NCBI RefSeq assembly: GCF_000092505.1
Contig: NC_014136.1
Coordinates: forward strand, 434,001-498,000
Direction: 5' to 3'
Source of the DNA: Leuconostoc kimchii IMSNU 11154
Lineage (GTDB): Bacteria; Bacillota; Bacilli; Lactobacillales; Lactobacillaceae
DNA length: 64,000 nucleotides
A program made the translations under genes and the position numbers. How positions within the stretch are numbered: the first letter of the stretch is position 1; each line of letters opens with the position of its first letter. The notes below the pieces were generated by a model. That model saw nothing but the letters and a program-made list of their open reading frames with translations, made no database searches and was not told the DNA's origin. Positions 7,984 to 18,517 of the stretch are shown here, piece by piece.

Positions 7984-9288
7984 TTAACGTTTCTTAAAAA
8001 ATGGTGGTTGCTCGTTATCATCATCAGTGTTCGAGAAGTCAACGGACGTCGTATTTGATGTTGGTGTATTAAAGACATCAAAAGATTGTTTCTTAACACC
8101 GTCAAAGCGTCCATCTTCGGCAAAAGCATCTTTCGATTCACCGCTAATATTCCAATCAGCAAATGGGTCACTTTGTGTTGGGTTAACTGATGATTTAACA
8201 GGTTCCGAGTCTGGTTTTTCAAAAATAGATGTATTCTGAACGGGCTGGGTTGTGTCCCTAGTTGATGTGCCAAAGACTTTAGCCGCATTAGCTTTAGGCG
8301 CCGCGCTCTTAGTTGATGCAGGATCCACTGTCGCGTTTTGCAAGCCCGTTGCAATAACTGTGACACGAATCGAATCACCTAAGTTTTCATCAATTGATGT
8401 ACCAAAAATAACGTTAACTTCTCGTCCAGCTTCTTGTGCAATAACTTCTGATGCAGTTTGTGCTTCAAACAAAGACATGTCTAACCCACCAGTAATGTTT
8501 AACAAAACATCCTCAGCACCAGACATATCTACTTCAAGTAATGGTGATGAAATTGCTTGTTTCGTTGCGTCAGCAGCACGAGTTTCACCGCTTGCTTGAC
8601 CAACGCCCATTAACGCAGGACCAGCATCTTGCATCACTGTCTTGACGTCAGCAAAATCAAGATTAATAAATCCTGGGTTAGTAATCAATTCTGAAATGCC
8701 ACGAACACCTTGTGCCACAACTTCATCCACCACTTTGAACGCCTCTGACAAAGGTGTTCGCAAATCAATACGATCCTTTAAACGTTCGTTGGTGATCACG
8801 ATGAGTGAGTCTACAGATTCTGATAAAGCCTGCAAACCTTCAGCAGCAAATCGACCGCGCTTAGGCCCTTCCCATTTAAATGGTCGCGTCACAACAGCTA
8901 CAGTCAAGGCGCCTTGTTCTTTTGCAATGCGTGCGACAACAGGTGCTGCACCATTTCCTGTACCACCACCCATTCCAGCAGTAATAACAACCATATCAGC
9001 ACCTGAAATAGCTGTTGCAATCGCCTCAGATGATTCTTCGGCAGCCTTTGTACCTCGCTCTGGGTTAGAACCTGCGCCTAATCCACCTGTAAGCTTTGGT
9101 CCAATTTGAATTTTAATGTCAGCATTTGACTTATCTAATGCTTGAACATCAGTGTTGGCAACAATAAACTCAACACCACTAACACCTTCTTCTATCATGT
9201 GGTTAACAGCATTTGAACCACCACCGCCAACACCAATAACTTTAATGATTGCGCCAGTCTCTTGGGCGTCATCAATTGAAAAATCCAT
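7984..9288 (-). CDS. ftsZ: Cell-division GTPase FtsZ
   Basis: A 434-residue tubulin homologue that forms the Z-ring. The GTP-binding signature [10 protein letters not shown] is at about 107-116, the N-terminal nucleotide loop [13 protein letters not shown] at about 19-31, and the T7-loop region NLDFADVK follows. After residue about 320 comes a low-complexity linker, ending in [13 protein letters not shown], the conserved tip that binds FtsA/SepF. The ATG has AAGGAG 7 nt upstream. It is 21 nt behind ftsA and transcribed with it. Confidence 0.98.
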   Translation of the reverse strand: MDFSIDDAQETGAIIKVIGVGGGGSNAVNHMIEEGVSGVEFIVANTDVQALDKSNADIKIQIGPKLTGGLGAGSNPERGTKAAEESSEAIATAISGADMVVITAGMGGGTGNGAAPVVARIAKEQGALTVAVVTRPFKWEGPKRGRFAAEGLQALSESVDSLIVITNERLKDRIDLRTPLSEAFKVVDEVVAQGVRGISELITNPGFINLDFADVKTVMQDAGPALMGVGQASGETRAADATKQAISSPLLEVDMSGAEDVLLNITGGLDMSLFEAQTASEVIAQEAGREVNVIFGTSIDENLGDSIRVTVIATGLQNATVDPASTKSAAPKANAAKVFGTSTRDTTQPVQNTSIFEKPDSEPVKSSVNPTQSDPFADWNISGESKDAFAEDGRFDGVKKQSFDVFNTPTSNTTSVDFSNTDDDNEQPPFFKKR

Positions 9289-9309
9289 GAGTTATCTCCT
9301 TAAATTATA

Positions 9310-10656
9310 TTAATCTTCGCTAAATAAGTTCTTAATCATTTGAATCACTCGCCCAAATAAATTTTTTTGAGGTTGATCATCTGATATACCATTATAATTA
9401 ACGGCTTGAGCATTTGATTCGGGCAGTTCAGAATACTCGTTTGCCTGAACTGTTGTTTGTGCCATATTTTCCTGGTTATTATGATCTTCACGTCGTGACA
9501 TAATAACTTGTTTAATGACTTGTTGTGTCATATTTTCACGTGAGGCAAACATAGCGTAAGACATGGCTCTCGTGTAAGATGGATGTCTCAAACCAATTTG
9601 ATCAGGTACAAATAATCTGACGTTTTCGCCTAGAATTTTTTTAGCAAAATCTACAGTCCCCGGTAAAGCTGCGTTCCCACCCGTTAACACAAAACCACCG
9701 GGCATATTTAAGCCATTGACAGTGTTTAATGGATCAAAGGCACGCGTATATATTTGTTCCAATCGTGCTGCAATAATTTCAGATAAATAACGTTCATTGC
9801 TAACATGTGGTTGATTATCACCAACAACTTCGACTGGAAATTCTTTATCGACACTAGCTTGATTAGGATCAGCATACCCAAAACTACGTTTAATTTTTTC
9901 TGCTTGTATATAAGATGTTTCAAGTACCGTTGAAATGTCTTTGGTAACATTATCGCCACCCTCCAAATCAACATGATTAAATTTTAATTGACGATCATGA
10001 ACAATAGAAGTTGTCGTTTGTCCGCCACCCAGATCAATCAATACTGTACCAAAATCCTGTTCACCATCATTCAAAATACTTTTTCCGACAGCAAGTGGTG
10101 CAAGTACAAATTCTTTCAAGGACAACCCAGCCTTTTGAATAGCCATTCGGCTGTTATCCAAAATTTTAGTTGGCGCAACATACGCCGTTCCACGCATTTC
10201 AAGGCGTACACCAATCATTTCATGTGGATCTTGAATGCCATCAAAACCATCAACACTAAATTCATCAGCAATTAAATCAATCACATCATGATCAGCTGAT
10301 ACACTATGAGACAATGCCTGATGAGCAACATTTTGTACATCCGCATAAGTAATTCGTTTATTTTGATTAGCAATGGAAACGAGGCCTTCAACATGAATCA
10401 TTTCAACTTGATTTGCAGAGATGCCTGCAACAACTTCATTAATTTGAAAATTTGCTTTTTCTTGTGCTTGCGCAATCGCTTCGCGAATCGCATTAGCAGT
10501 CGCATCAATGTCTATAATGACGCCCTTACGCAAGCCATGTGATGGTGCATTACCTGCACCAATCACGTTAAATTCATTACCCGTTGTTTGCGCAATGACC
10601 ACCTTGATGGACGTCGTGCCAATATCTAAACCGACCGTCACGCCTGAATTATTCAT
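9310..10656 (-). CDS. ftsA: Cell-division protein FtsA
   Basis: A 448-residue actin-like ATPase that tethers FtsZ to membrane. Phosphate-1 motif GLDIGTTSIKVV (about 9-20), phosphate-2-type LIDLGGGQTT (about 207-216) and the adenosine motif VLTGGNAALPG are visible. The C-terminus ends in an amphipathic helix (NLFGRVIQMIKNLF) typical of the membrane-targeting sequence. The ATG follows AAAGGGG. Between divIB and ftsA is an 85-nt gap with a small inverted repeat. Confidence 0.97.
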   Translation of the reverse strand: MNNSGVTVGLDIGTTSIKVVIAQTTGNEFNVIGAGNAPSHGLRKGVIIDIDATANAIREAIAQAQEKANFQINEVVAGISANQVEMIHVEGLVSIANQNKRITYADVQNVAHQALSHSVSADHDVIDLIADEFSVDGFDGIQDPHEMIGVRLEMRGTAYVAPTKILDNSRMAIQKAGLSLKEFVLAPLAVGKSILNDGEQDFGTVLIDLGGGQTTTSIVHDRQLKFNHVDLEGGDNVTKDISTVLETSYIQAEKIKRSFGYADPNQASVDKEFPVEVVGDNQPHVSNERYLSEIIAARLEQIYTRAFDPLNTVNGLNMPGGFVLTGGNAALPGTVDFAKKILGENVRLFVPDQIGLRHPSYTRAMSYAMFASRENMTQQVIKQVIMSRREDHNNQENMAQTTVQANEYSELPESNAQAVNYNGISDDQPQKNLFGRVIQMIKNLFSED

Positions 10657-10692
10657 GCGTCGTGCCCCTTTACAAAATTATTTTTTAATAAA

Positions 10693-10730
10693 ATATACCT
10701 AACAATAATAATATCATAAATTAGGTGTAT
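10693..10730. repeat. Inverted repeat between divIB and ftsA
   Basis: ATACCTAA and TTAGGTGTAT arms with an 18-nt AT-rich loop. On the minus strand it is followed by TATATTTTATT rather than a clean T run. It could be a weak terminator or processing hairpin that separates wall-precursor genes from ftsA-ftsZ. Confidence 0.35.
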
Positions 10731-10741
10731 TACGCTACCGA

Positions 10742-11503
10742 TTATTGCTTCTGATGTGCTTTATTATCGGCTTTCTTTTTGGTACCATTTGCCTGTGCTG
10801 TGCCATAAGCATATGAATAAGCACCAAACTGTAAATCAACCACACCCTTACTAGGCATTTGAGCAGCAATTCCAGGATAGTAGCTGATTTTCTTCCCAAA
10901 TGTACCTATTGTTGCATAAACTGTATTACCATCATTCATTATGATTAATAAGCGGTTTGCATTATCCTTGTTAGGTGAAAAATTAATTTGACTAATATTT
11001 TGTCGCAACGTTAACTCCAACTTTACAAATTCTGATACCACTGTTTTAACATCTGCCGGATTGTTAAAACCCGTATATACAGGCGCATTGCCTTCAGGGA
11101 TCTCAATTTTCTTCTGGATACCATTTCGGTTAATAACGTACCACTGCTTACTTTTTTGAATATATCCCGCTGTCACTTTTTCGGCAATATCAATTGTCAC
11201 GTGACTGCCTTCTTGTGTTACTTTGGCCGTGTCTATTTTATCGTCATGTTTAACAATCTTTTGCGCAATAAATTGCGTCTGTCCAGTAACTTTCCAAGAC
11301 GGCGTGTTAGGGTAAATGCCAGCATATCGCTCAATTTTTTCAGATGGTATTGAAGTTGATTGGACAGTAACTGTTTTAATCGTTTGCCATGGTTGTAATA
11401 GCAACAAAGTACCCACAGCAATCGTAACAAAAACTGCTAAACTTATCCAAAGTTGTAGCGGCCATTTGATTTTCAATATTTGATTGTACCTTATACCAGT
11501 CAA
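10742..11503 (-). CDS. divIB: Cell-division protein DivIB/FtsQ
   Basis: A 253-residue bitopic protein: short cytoplasmic N-terminus, one membrane helix (about 17-37), then a POTRA domain beginning VTVQSTSIPSEKIERYAG and the FtsQ beta domain (KQWYVINRNGIQKKI, NPADVKTVVSEF). It forms the divisome FtsQ/L/B-type subcomplex. The start used is TTG (11501-11503), 4 nt beyond the murG stop, with only a weak AGAAAGA upstream; a second TTG nine codons in is possible. A Lys-rich C-terminal tail follows the domain. Confidence 0.88.
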   Translation of the reverse strand: MTGIRYNQILKIKWPLQLWISLAVFVTIAVGTLLLLQPWQTIKTVTVQSTSIPSEKIERYAGIYPNTPSWKVTGQTQFIAQKIVKHDDKIDTAKVTQEGSHVTIDIAEKVTAGYIQKSKQWYVINRNGIQKKIEIPEGNAPVYTGFNNPADVKTVVSEFVKLELTLRQNISQINFSPNKDNANRLLIIMNDGNTVYATIGTFGKKISYYPGIAAQMPSKGVVDLQFGAYSYAYGTAQANGTKKKADNKAHQKQ

Positions 11504-11507
11504 TGAA

Positions 11508-12617
11508 TTAATCTTTCTTCTCTAAAATAGCATCTTGAATCAGATGATACAGCCGGTCGCCCGCATCTGTCATGCCAACTTTTACAACCTGTGCAGCCAT
11601 ATTATCACTTATAATTTCATTAAGCAATAATTTATCTGCAGCATTGACAAGCGACTTACCAGTTAGTTCTGTCTCTGTCAGCAGAAGTGCCGCACCATCA
11701 TCGACCAAGCTTTGTGCATTTTTTGTTTGATGGTTTCCAGTCACATGCAGACTAGGCACTAAAATGGACGGAATACCTAAAGCAGTAATTTCTGCAATTG
11801 ATGTCGCTCCTGCTCGTGACACAATTGCATCAGTTTTTGCTAAAACTTCTGGCATGTTATCAATATAAGGTATAATTCTAACATTATCAGCTGCCGCAAT
11901 TTTCTGTTCACTGAGTTTATTTAGTACGTTATCGTAGCGCTTAGGTCCAGTAACAATAACGACCTGATATTGACGCAAATTAAAATCATTTATTGCATCA
12001 ATCACTGCCAAATTAATAGCAGGTGCACCCTGTGAACCACCAAAAATAAGTAACGTTGCTTTATCATCTCGTAAACCTAAACTTTGCCAAGAAAAAGTTG
12101 ACTTAATATGGGCTACTTGTTGTGCACGTGGATTACCTACTAATGTCGCTTTTCCTGCAGGAAATTGCTGTTTAGCAACATCAAAAGCCACACCAATTTT
12201 TGTTGCACCACGTGCTAAAAACTTATTAGTAACACCAGCGACAGAATTTTGTTCGTGGATAACTGTCGGAATATGCATACGTTGTGCAGCATACACAACA
12301 GCTCCAGCAACATAGCCACCTGTGCCTACCACAACATCTGGTTTAAAGTCTTTGATGATTTTCTTAGATTGCCTAACTGCTTTTAAAAATAAATTAACTG
12401 TTTTAATATTGTCCAATGACAATGATCGTTTAAAACCTTGTACAGTTAATTGTTCAAAATCCATACCTGTGGCTGGCACAATATGTGACTCAACACCACG
12501 CTCTGAACCAACGTATAAAAATTCCGCTTCTGGTTCATGTTGTTTAATGACTTCTGCGAGTGCGAGCGCTGGATAAATATGGCCACCAGTGCCACCACCT
12601 GATAAAATCACACGCAT
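11508..12617 (-). CDS. murG: UDP-GlcNAc:lipid I GlcNAc transferase MurG
   Basis: A 369-residue GT28-type transferase that converts lipid I to lipid II on the inner face of the membrane. The N-terminal loop GGGTGGHIYPALALAE (about 7-22) and C-terminal donor-binding segments (IFGGSQGAPAIN, SRAGATSIAEITALG, PSLHVTGNHQTKNA) are all present. It starts 3 nt after the murD stop, so translation is probably coupled. Confidence 0.97.
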   Translation of the reverse strand: MRVILSGGGTGGHIYPALALAEVIKQHEPEAEFLYVGSERGVESHIVPATGMDFEQLTVQGFKRSLSLDNIKTVNLFLKAVRQSKKIIKDFKPDVVVGTGGYVAGAVVYAAQRMHIPTVIHEQNSVAGVTNKFLARGATKIGVAFDVAKQQFPAGKATLVGNPRAQQVAHIKSTFSWQSLGLRDDKATLLIFGGSQGAPAINLAVIDAINDFNLRQYQVVIVTGPKRYDNVLNKLSEQKIAAADNVRIIPYIDNMPEVLAKTDAIVSRAGATSIAEITALGIPSILVPSLHVTGNHQTKNAQSLVDDGAALLLTETELTGKSLVNAADKLLLNEIISDNMAAQVVKVGMTDAGDRLYHLIQDAILEKKD

Positions 12618-12619
12618 AA

Positions 12620-13966
12620 CTATACCCCCATTACTTTCTTTACTTCAGTAACATATGCTTCGCCACGTTCTTCAAAATTATCGTATTGATCCCAGCTAGC
12701 TGCAGCGGGTGAGAGTAGCACAATATCTCCAGCTTCAGCTAATTTCACTGCAACAGGTACAGCTTGCGTCACGTCTGTGACGGTAATCACCGGTTTGTTA
12801 GCAGCACGCGCGACTTCAACAATTTTTTGTTGTGTTTCCCCAAACGCAATGACTACCTTGACATGCGTCAAATTAGGCACTAATCGTGTTAAATCATCCC
12901 CCCGATCAAGCCCACCAGCCAACCAAATTGTCGGTTGATCAAAGCTATTTAAGGCTGTTTGTGTGGCCTCAATATCAGTTGCTTTTGAATCATTGTAAAA
13001 TTTAATCTGATTAGCCGACAAAACAAATTGTAATCGATGCGCTACCCCACCGAATGTTTCGAGCACTTGACGAATAGCAGAATCATGAACACCAGCCAAC
13101 TTAGCAACAGTTGTCGCTGCTACAATATTTTCCAAATTATGTGGTCCTACAAGTTTAATAGCTGTTAATGGCATCACAGGATGATTAGCAATCATTAAAG
13201 AGTCGGCATTTACAGTCACCATAAATTCTGAGCTTTTACGCGAAAATTCGACAACCTTTGCATTTGTTCTTGTTATGAAATTTTGAGTGTCCTTACCTTC
13301 TGCATTAAGCACCAATGTTTGATCAACTGTTTGATTTTTAGTAATCTGAAATTTAGCCTCGACGTAATTATCACGTGATCCATGGTAATCAAGGTGGTTA
13401 GCAAAAATATTAGTAATCAGGGCAATATCAGGGCGAATATCTGGTGTTCCCAATAATTGAAAACTAGATAATTCAAGCAATAGCGTCTCTTCGTCAGTTA
13501 GATTTTCAACGACTTCACTAACAGGTGTGCCAATATTTCCAGCAGTCGTCACCTGTTGTCCATCAGACTCAAGCATGTCTCGAATCAACGAAGTTGTTGT
13601 TGTTTTTCCGTTTGAACCTGTTACAGCAATCAAACGGCCATTAAATAAACTTAATGCTACTGCAACTTCAGTTAAGATAGGAATATTTAATTTTTGGGCT
13701 TTTTTAACGATATCTGTTTGATAATCGATTCCTGGATTTTTAACCAAGAAATCAAACGATTGGTCTAATGAGCGATCATCATCATGGTTAATAAATTTAA
13801 CGCCAGCTGAACGCAGTGTTTGATAAACATCATCATTATCAAAATCACCACCATTAACAACTGTCACTTGTGCCCCAATTTTAGTTAAACATTTAGCTGC
13901 TGCTTTACCAGAACGTGCCCAGCCAAATACCATGACTTTTTTATTGTTAAAATTTTGTATTCCCAT
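12620..13966 (-). CDS. murD: UDP-MurNAc-L-Ala:D-Glu ligase MurD
   Basis: A 448-residue Mur ligase that adds D-glutamate to UDP-MurNAc-L-Ala. It has an N-terminal Rossmann-like domain (VMVFGWARSGKAAAK), the ATP P-loop VTGSNGKTTTTSL (about 115-127), the central Mur motif LLELSSFQL and NIFANHLDYHG, and a C-terminal ligase domain (DSKATDIEAT, LAGGLDRG). GGAG is very close to the ATG. It lies 54 nt after mraY. Confidence 0.97.
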   Translation of the reverse strand: MGIQNFNNKKVMVFGWARSGKAAAKCLTKIGAQVTVVNGGDFDNDDVYQTLRSAGVKFINHDDDRSLDQSFDFLVKNPGIDYQTDIVKKAQKLNIPILTEVAVALSLFNGRLIAVTGSNGKTTTTSLIRDMLESDGQQVTTAGNIGTPVSEVVENLTDEETLLLELSSFQLLGTPDIRPDIALITNIFANHLDYHGSRDNYVEAKFQITKNQTVDQTLVLNAEGKDTQNFITRTNAKVVEFSRKSSEFMVTVNADSLMIANHPVMPLTAIKLVGPHNLENIVAATTVAKLAGVHDSAIRQVLETFGGVAHRLQFVLSANQIKFYNDSKATDIEATQTALNSFDQPTIWLAGGLDRGDDLTRLVPNLTHVKVVIAFGETQQKIVEVARAANKPVITVTDVTQAVPVAVKLAEAGDIVLLSPAAASWDQYDNFEERGEAYVTEVKKVMGV

Positions 13967-14020
13967 GCTCCATAACCTGATTTCTAAAATTTTATGTACG
14001 CGAGTAAACTCGCCTAATGA

Positions 14021-14983
14021 CTAATTCATGTAGAATATACCAGCAACTGCTAGAATAGCTGATATAATCCAGAATAACGTGTCAATTTGCCATTCACTCC
14101 ACCCAAACTTTTCAAAGGAATGGTGAATTGGTGCCATGGGGAAAATTCGCTTGTGCCAAAAATGAAAGCCAATTGTTTGTACGATAACTGATACCGTTTC
14201 AATAACAAAAACAAGTCCAAACCAAACCAAAGAGAAAGGTATTCCAAGTAAAATGGATTCAATGGCTAATCCTGCTCCTAGTGCTAATGACCCCGTGTCT
14301 CCCATAAAAATTTTAGCCTTTGGTTTATTGAAAATCAAAAAGCCAATTAAAGCACCTAATATAGCGAAATTAAAAATAACAATCGTCTGGTTATGATCAT
14401 TCATTGCAATAACTGTATAAGCACCATAAACAATGACACTAATACCAGTCAATAATCCGTCTAATCCATCTGTGAGGTTTGTGGCATTAGACCACCCAAC
14501 TAACCAAAACCAAAGAAAAATAAAATAAAATATGCCAAGATAGAAAGTTCCGAAAAGTGGTATATAAAGTGTAAACGGTATGTTCATCACCCACATCAAA
14601 ATCATAATCACGAGGGCACTAACTGTTTGTGCCAGAATTTTTGGTTTAAACGCAAAACCATCATCAGCGTGATTAATTAACTTGAGCGCGTCATCAATGC
14701 CGCCAATAACAGCATACGCTAAAAAGGCAACTGTCGGCAAAACCATTGCCGTAAATCCCGTCCACCCATTAGCTACGCCACCACCAATTAAAGCGCTAAG
14801 AGACGCCGCTATAACAAAAAGTGCACCGCCCATGCTTGGCGTGCCAGATTTTGCTTGATGATCAGGTCCAAGTTTACGAATAACGGCTTGTTCTTTAGAT
14901 TGCTTTAAAAATTTAATGAGCATTGGCATAAATAAAACAGTGACCACGAACGCTCGGGCTAACGCCCATAAATTGTCTGACAT
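14021..14983 (-). CDS. mraY: Phospho-MurNAc-pentapeptide transferase MraY
   Basis: A 320-residue polytopic membrane enzyme that makes lipid I from UDP-MurNAc-pentapeptide and undecaprenyl phosphate. About ten membrane helices. Family motifs: KSGTPSMGG (about 46-54), NATNLTDGLDGL, FMGDTGSLALG and the cytoplasmic PIHHSFE loop with catalytic/metal residues. A GGGGGAAA ribosome site precedes the ATG. It is 9 nt behind the transpeptidase gene. Confidence 0.97.
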   Translation of the reverse strand: MSDNLWALARAFVVTVLFMPMLIKFLKQSKEQAVIRKLGPDHQAKSGTPSMGGALFVIAASLSALIGGGVANGWTGFTAMVLPTVAFLAYAVIGGIDDALKLINHADDGFAFKPKILAQTVSALVIMILMWVMNIPFTLYIPLFGTFYLGIFYFIFLWFWLVGWSNATNLTDGLDGLLTGISVIVYGAYTVIAMNDHNQTIVIFNFAILGALIGFLIFNKPKAKIFMGDTGSLALGAGLAIESILLGIPFSLVWFGLVFVIETVSVIVQTIGFHFWHKRIFPMAPIHHSFEKFGWSEWQIDTLFWIISAILAVAGIFYMN

Positions 14984-14992
14984 AATTTCCCC

Positions 14993-17173
14993 CTACTTCT
15001 TCTCTTTTAGCCTAACACCAACTTGACTCGTTTTAACAACGAGCTGATTCTTACCAACATCTTGTCCAGTAACAAACCCAGAACCTGACCAAACTAGTTT
15101 GAAACCAGCTTCATGTGCATATGTTTGTGCATCTGTTAAACTCCATCCTGTCATATCAGGTAAATGTGTATTTCCTTTTGTTTTTATAATAACTAATTGG
15201 TTTGTGAGTGATTTCTGTTCAGGCAATAGCGACTGTGATGTGACTTTACCAGTCGAACCTACTAACGCTGATCTAAAGCCAGCTTTATTTAGTGTTTGCG
15301 TGGCTTCTTGGACCGACTGACCAACAACATTGGGAACCGTTTGTTTTGTTGTTTTTGATTTTACCGCACTGTCACTATTATTTAAAGCTTGAAGCATTAG
15401 AGGTTGAAAAACTTTATTCATTGTTTCTTGTATGCTAACATCTGGAAATACTTGTGGTTGTTTAACCGCCATGTAAAAAATATACTTTGGATCCTTTTCT
15501 GGTGCCAAAACCATAACAGAGTGAATCGCATTATTTAATCCTTGAAGATATTGGCCTTTTTCAGATACTTGCGCCGTTCCTGTTTTTGCTGCAATCTGAT
15601 AACCAAATTTTCTTAAATCAAATTCTTTTGCAGTCCCCGTCTCTTGGTTCACAACATCAATCATGTATTTGCGAACCTGTTTTGCTGTACTTGCTTTAAT
15701 AGGACGTGCAACATTTTCTGTCTTGCCTTGCTTGACAATAGCACCTGTGGCTGGATTAACAATCTTATCAATGAAGTACGGTTTAATTTCCTGCCCATTG
15801 TTTGCAATTGCCGAGAAAGCTTGTACCATTTGCAAGGGTGTTGTACTTATACCCTGCCCATACGCTGTGTTCGCTTGGTCGATAGGGTAGTCATAAGATA
15901 TATCCCCTCGCTCTTCATCAGCCAAGCCCGCGTTAGTCGATTGCAAAAAGTGAAATTTTTCTAAATATTTAAGCCAAACAGCTGCACCAAGCTTTTGTTG
16001 CGTACGTGCAAAGGCAACGTTTGAAGAACGCCAAAAACCTTCACGATAGCTTAACATACCTTGATCTTGCCCAAAAGCATCAACCACCTTCTTACCGTCA
16101 ATCAACAATGTTCCAGATTGGTATGTATCATTTGGTCGCCATTCTCCAGTATCAATGGCTGCTGATAAGGTAATAGCTTTCATGGTTGATCCCGGTTCAA
16201 ACGCCCCTTGATCTAATAGATTAGTCCATAGTTCCGGATTAATCGGCTTATCATTTGGATCATAGTTAGGTCGCTGTGAGGCTGCCACAATACGACCTGT
16301 TTTTGCTTCCATTAAAACCCCTACTGCAGATTTAGCTTTGGTTGTTTTGAATAAATCATCCATCCGAGTTTCTAATGTATTCTGAAGCGACGTATCTAGA
16401 GTCAAGTAGACATCATTACCATTTTCTACCGTCTTACTACCCTGTACATTTTCTACTTGGCCATCATATTTTTTGACACCATTTTTACCGGCCAAAACAT
16501 TGTTTTCAGATTTTTCGATACCCATCAACCCAGTTTGTATCGATTGACCCGTTTGTTGATCTTCATGCGTTTTCATAGCGCCAACCAAATGCGAGGCTGT
16601 ACTGCCGCTAGGATATATACGTGCAGGTCGTGAAGTGAAATTAATACCAGGTAAATTCAAAGCTTGGATTTTTTTGTACTGATCAATACTTAAATTTTTA
16701 CTTGCCTGTACTTTTTTAGAAATAAATTCAACCTGATAAGCTTTTTTTTCTAATCGCTCTAATATTTCTTTCTTATCCATATTGATGATTTTACTCAATT
16801 TTTCAGCTGTGACTTCTTTGTCAACGACATGTCCAGATCCGTTAATATATTTACCCGTTTTTGAGTCTTTAGCGCGAAGAACTTTTTTATCTAGTACGGC
16901 ATACATATCATAAACTGTTGTGTTTTCTGCTAAAATTTGCCCATTCATGTCATATATTTTGCCACGATTAGCTGGTACTACTTGGTTTGCCATAAATGCT
17001 TGACGTGTTGCAGCATTTAAATTGTGACCATCAATGGAACCACTGGCAATAACAAAAAGACGCACACCAAGTCCTAAAGTCACAAGCACAATTGCGCCCA
17101 ACAATACACCACCAAAAATTTTGGCGTTTTTTGTGACTTTTTTATTTGGCATGCGTCTCACTTTATTTTTCAT
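14993..17173 (-). CDS. pbpX: Division transpeptidase PBP2x-type with PASTA domains
   Basis: A 726-residue class B penicillin-binding protein for septal cross-linking. One membrane helix (about 20-45), a dimerisation/pedestal domain, then the transpeptidase with S329-T-M-K332, S383-S-N385 and K530-T-G-T533. Two PASTA domains occupy about 612-726 (VPNVVGQSVQEAT and LPDMTGWSLTDAQ starts), as in streptococcal PBP2x. No Shine-Dalgarno precedes the first ATG, which is 2 nt past the ftsL stop; coupling or an alternative ATG at codon 8 is possible. Confidence 0.95.
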   Translation of the reverse strand: MKNKVRRMPNKKVTKNAKIFGGVLLGAIVLVTLGLGVRLFVIASGSIDGHNLNAATRQAFMANQVVPANRGKIYDMNGQILAENTTVYDMYAVLDKKVLRAKDSKTGKYINGSGHVVDKEVTAEKLSKIINMDKKEILERLEKKAYQVEFISKKVQASKNLSIDQYKKIQALNLPGINFTSRPARIYPSGSTASHLVGAMKTHEDQQTGQSIQTGLMGIEKSENNVLAGKNGVKKYDGQVENVQGSKTVENGNDVYLTLDTSLQNTLETRMDDLFKTTKAKSAVGVLMEAKTGRIVAASQRPNYDPNDKPINPELWTNLLDQGAFEPGSTMKAITLSAAIDTGEWRPNDTYQSGTLLIDGKKVVDAFGQDQGMLSYREGFWRSSNVAFARTQQKLGAAVWLKYLEKFHFLQSTNAGLADEERGDISYDYPIDQANTAYGQGISTTPLQMVQAFSAIANNGQEIKPYFIDKIVNPATGAIVKQGKTENVARPIKASTAKQVRKYMIDVVNQETGTAKEFDLRKFGYQIAAKTGTAQVSEKGQYLQGLNNAIHSVMVLAPEKDPKYIFYMAVKQPQVFPDVSIQETMNKVFQPLMLQALNNSDSAVKSKTTKQTVPNVVGQSVQEATQTLNKAGFRSALVGSTGKVTSQSLLPEQKSLTNQLVIIKTKGNTHLPDMTGWSLTDAQTYAHEAGFKLVWSGSGFVTGQDVGKNQLVVKTSQVGVRLKEKK

Positions 17174-17175
17174 AA

Positions 17176-17538
17176 TTATTGGTTAACATTTCGAACACTG
17201 CTGTCTGACAGCGTCATATTGTATTTTTTTGCAACCTCATCCAAGTTTTTTTTGCTTGTTTTACGCTGGATATCACTACGCAAAACATTATTTGCTTCCT
17301 TCGTCTCGTCAGTTTTTGATTGCATATTTGCTGCACTTGTGCGAGCAGCATTTGTTTGCATACTTGAGAAGACAACGCCGACCATCAATACCATCACAAC
17401 AGCCGACACAAAAGCGACCATCATGCGCTCTTTTCGTGTCCAGCGAGCTGCTTTGTACTTGATACGCGTTTTAGTTTTAGGTTGTGCCAAGGGTGTGGCT
17501 TCGGCAGTGGTTGAATATTGATATGCATTTTGTGCCAT
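17176..17538 (-). CDS. ftsL: Cell-division protein FtsL
   Basis: A 120-residue bitopic protein: basic cytoplasmic N-terminus (KTKTRIKYKAARWTRKE), one membrane helix (about 40-60) and a short extracellular coiled coil ending SKKNLDEVAKKYNMTLSD, the family pattern. It partners DivIB/DivIC in the divisome. Sequence conservation of FtsL is low, so position between rsmH and the PBP gene is a major part of the call. AGGAG is about 11 nt before the ATG. Confidence 0.92.
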   Translation of the reverse strand: MAQNAYQYSTTAEATPLAQPKTKTRIKYKAARWTRKERMMVAFVSAVVMVLMVGVVFSSMQTNAARTSAANMQSKTDETKEANNVLRSDIQRKTSKKNLDEVAKKYNMTLSDSSVRNVNQ

Positions 17539-17557
17539 AACTCATGTGCTCCTAAAT

Positions 17558-18499
17558 TTATTTGCGCTCTATACCACGCAATTTAGCGGATTCAGATCGA
17601 TGGTTAATCGTCATTTCGTGCTCACTTGGCAAAATAGGCTTGCGTGTTAACAACGTATAATCTGCTTCAAACTGTCCTGGAAGGACGGGTAATCCCACTG
17701 GTAATTCTGGTGTCGATGTTTTCTCACGAAACATTTGTTTAACCAAACGATCTTCAAGAGATTGAAATGTAATCGCACTAATTCGGCCACTGGGTGCAAG
17801 CAAAGCGATTGCTTGTGTTAATGAATCTTCCAATGCCCCTAACTCATCGTTAACAGCAATTCGCAAGGCTTGGAAGGTACGCTTAGCTGGGTGACCACCT
17901 TTGCGCCGTGCAGGTGCCGGAATAGCTTCTTTAATAATATCAACTAATTCAAACGTTGTATTAATTGGTTGTGCCTCTCGATGGCTTTCAATTTTGCGTG
18001 CAATCTGCTTAGGAAATCTATCTTCGCCGTAACGGCTCAATATGCGTAATAATTCATGAAAAGACCAGTCGTTAACGATTATTTTAGCCGTTAAATTCTG
18101 ACGTTGATCCATACGCATGTCCAAATCTGCATCGTAGTTATAACTAAATCCACGTTGCCCATCGTCAAATTGTACCGAACTGACACCTAAATCATAAATA
18201 ATCCCATCAACCTGCGTTACACCACGCTCAGCAAGAGCTGATGTTAGCGTGCGGAAATTTTGATGAATAAGAACTAGTTTCCCTGCTTGAATATCATCAG
18301 CAAACTGCTCTCGATTATATCGAATAGCTAAATCATCTTGATCAAAACTATATAACGTGCCAGATGTCAATTGTTTTAAAATTTCTCCCGTATGCCCACC
18401 GCCACCTAACGTAGCATCGACATAGAGACCGTCTGGTTTAATATTAAGCAAAGCGACTGCTTCGTGTAAGAGTACTGTGACATGTTCAAATTCAGTCAT
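17558..18499 (-). CDS. rsmH: 16S rRNA (cytosine1402-N4)-methyltransferase RsmH
   Basis: A 313-residue AdoMet-dependent methyltransferase (MraW). The SAM loop [14 protein letters not shown] (about 28-41), the Asp motif [20 protein letters not shown] and RGFSY segments and the C-terminal [18 protein letters not shown] region are family hallmarks. It modifies C1402 in the decoding centre. AAAGGAAAT precedes the ATG. It is second in the dcw operon, 18 nt after mraZ. Confidence 0.97.
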   Translation of the reverse strand: MTEFEHVTVLLHEAVALLNIKPDGLYVDATLGGGGHTGEILKQLTSGTLYSFDQDDLAIRYNREQFADDIQAGKLVLIHQNFRTLTSALAERGVTQVDGIIYDLGVSSVQFDDGQRGFSYNYDADLDMRMDQRQNLTAKIIVNDWSFHELLRILSRYGEDRFPKQIARKIESHREAQPINTTFELVDIIKEAIPAPARRKGGHPAKRTFQALRIAVNDELGALEDSLTQAIALLAPSGRISAITFQSLEDRLVKQMFREKTSTPELPVGLPVLPGQFEADYTLLTRKPILPSEHEMTINHRSESAKLRGIERK

Positions 18500-18517
18500 T
18501 AAAATTATTTCCTTTAA

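Noticed and set aside
8642..9109. 155-codon open frame on the plus strand inside ftsZ
   Set aside because: It is antisense to conserved FtsZ motifs, has no ribosome site and no family resemblance; a codon-bias shadow.
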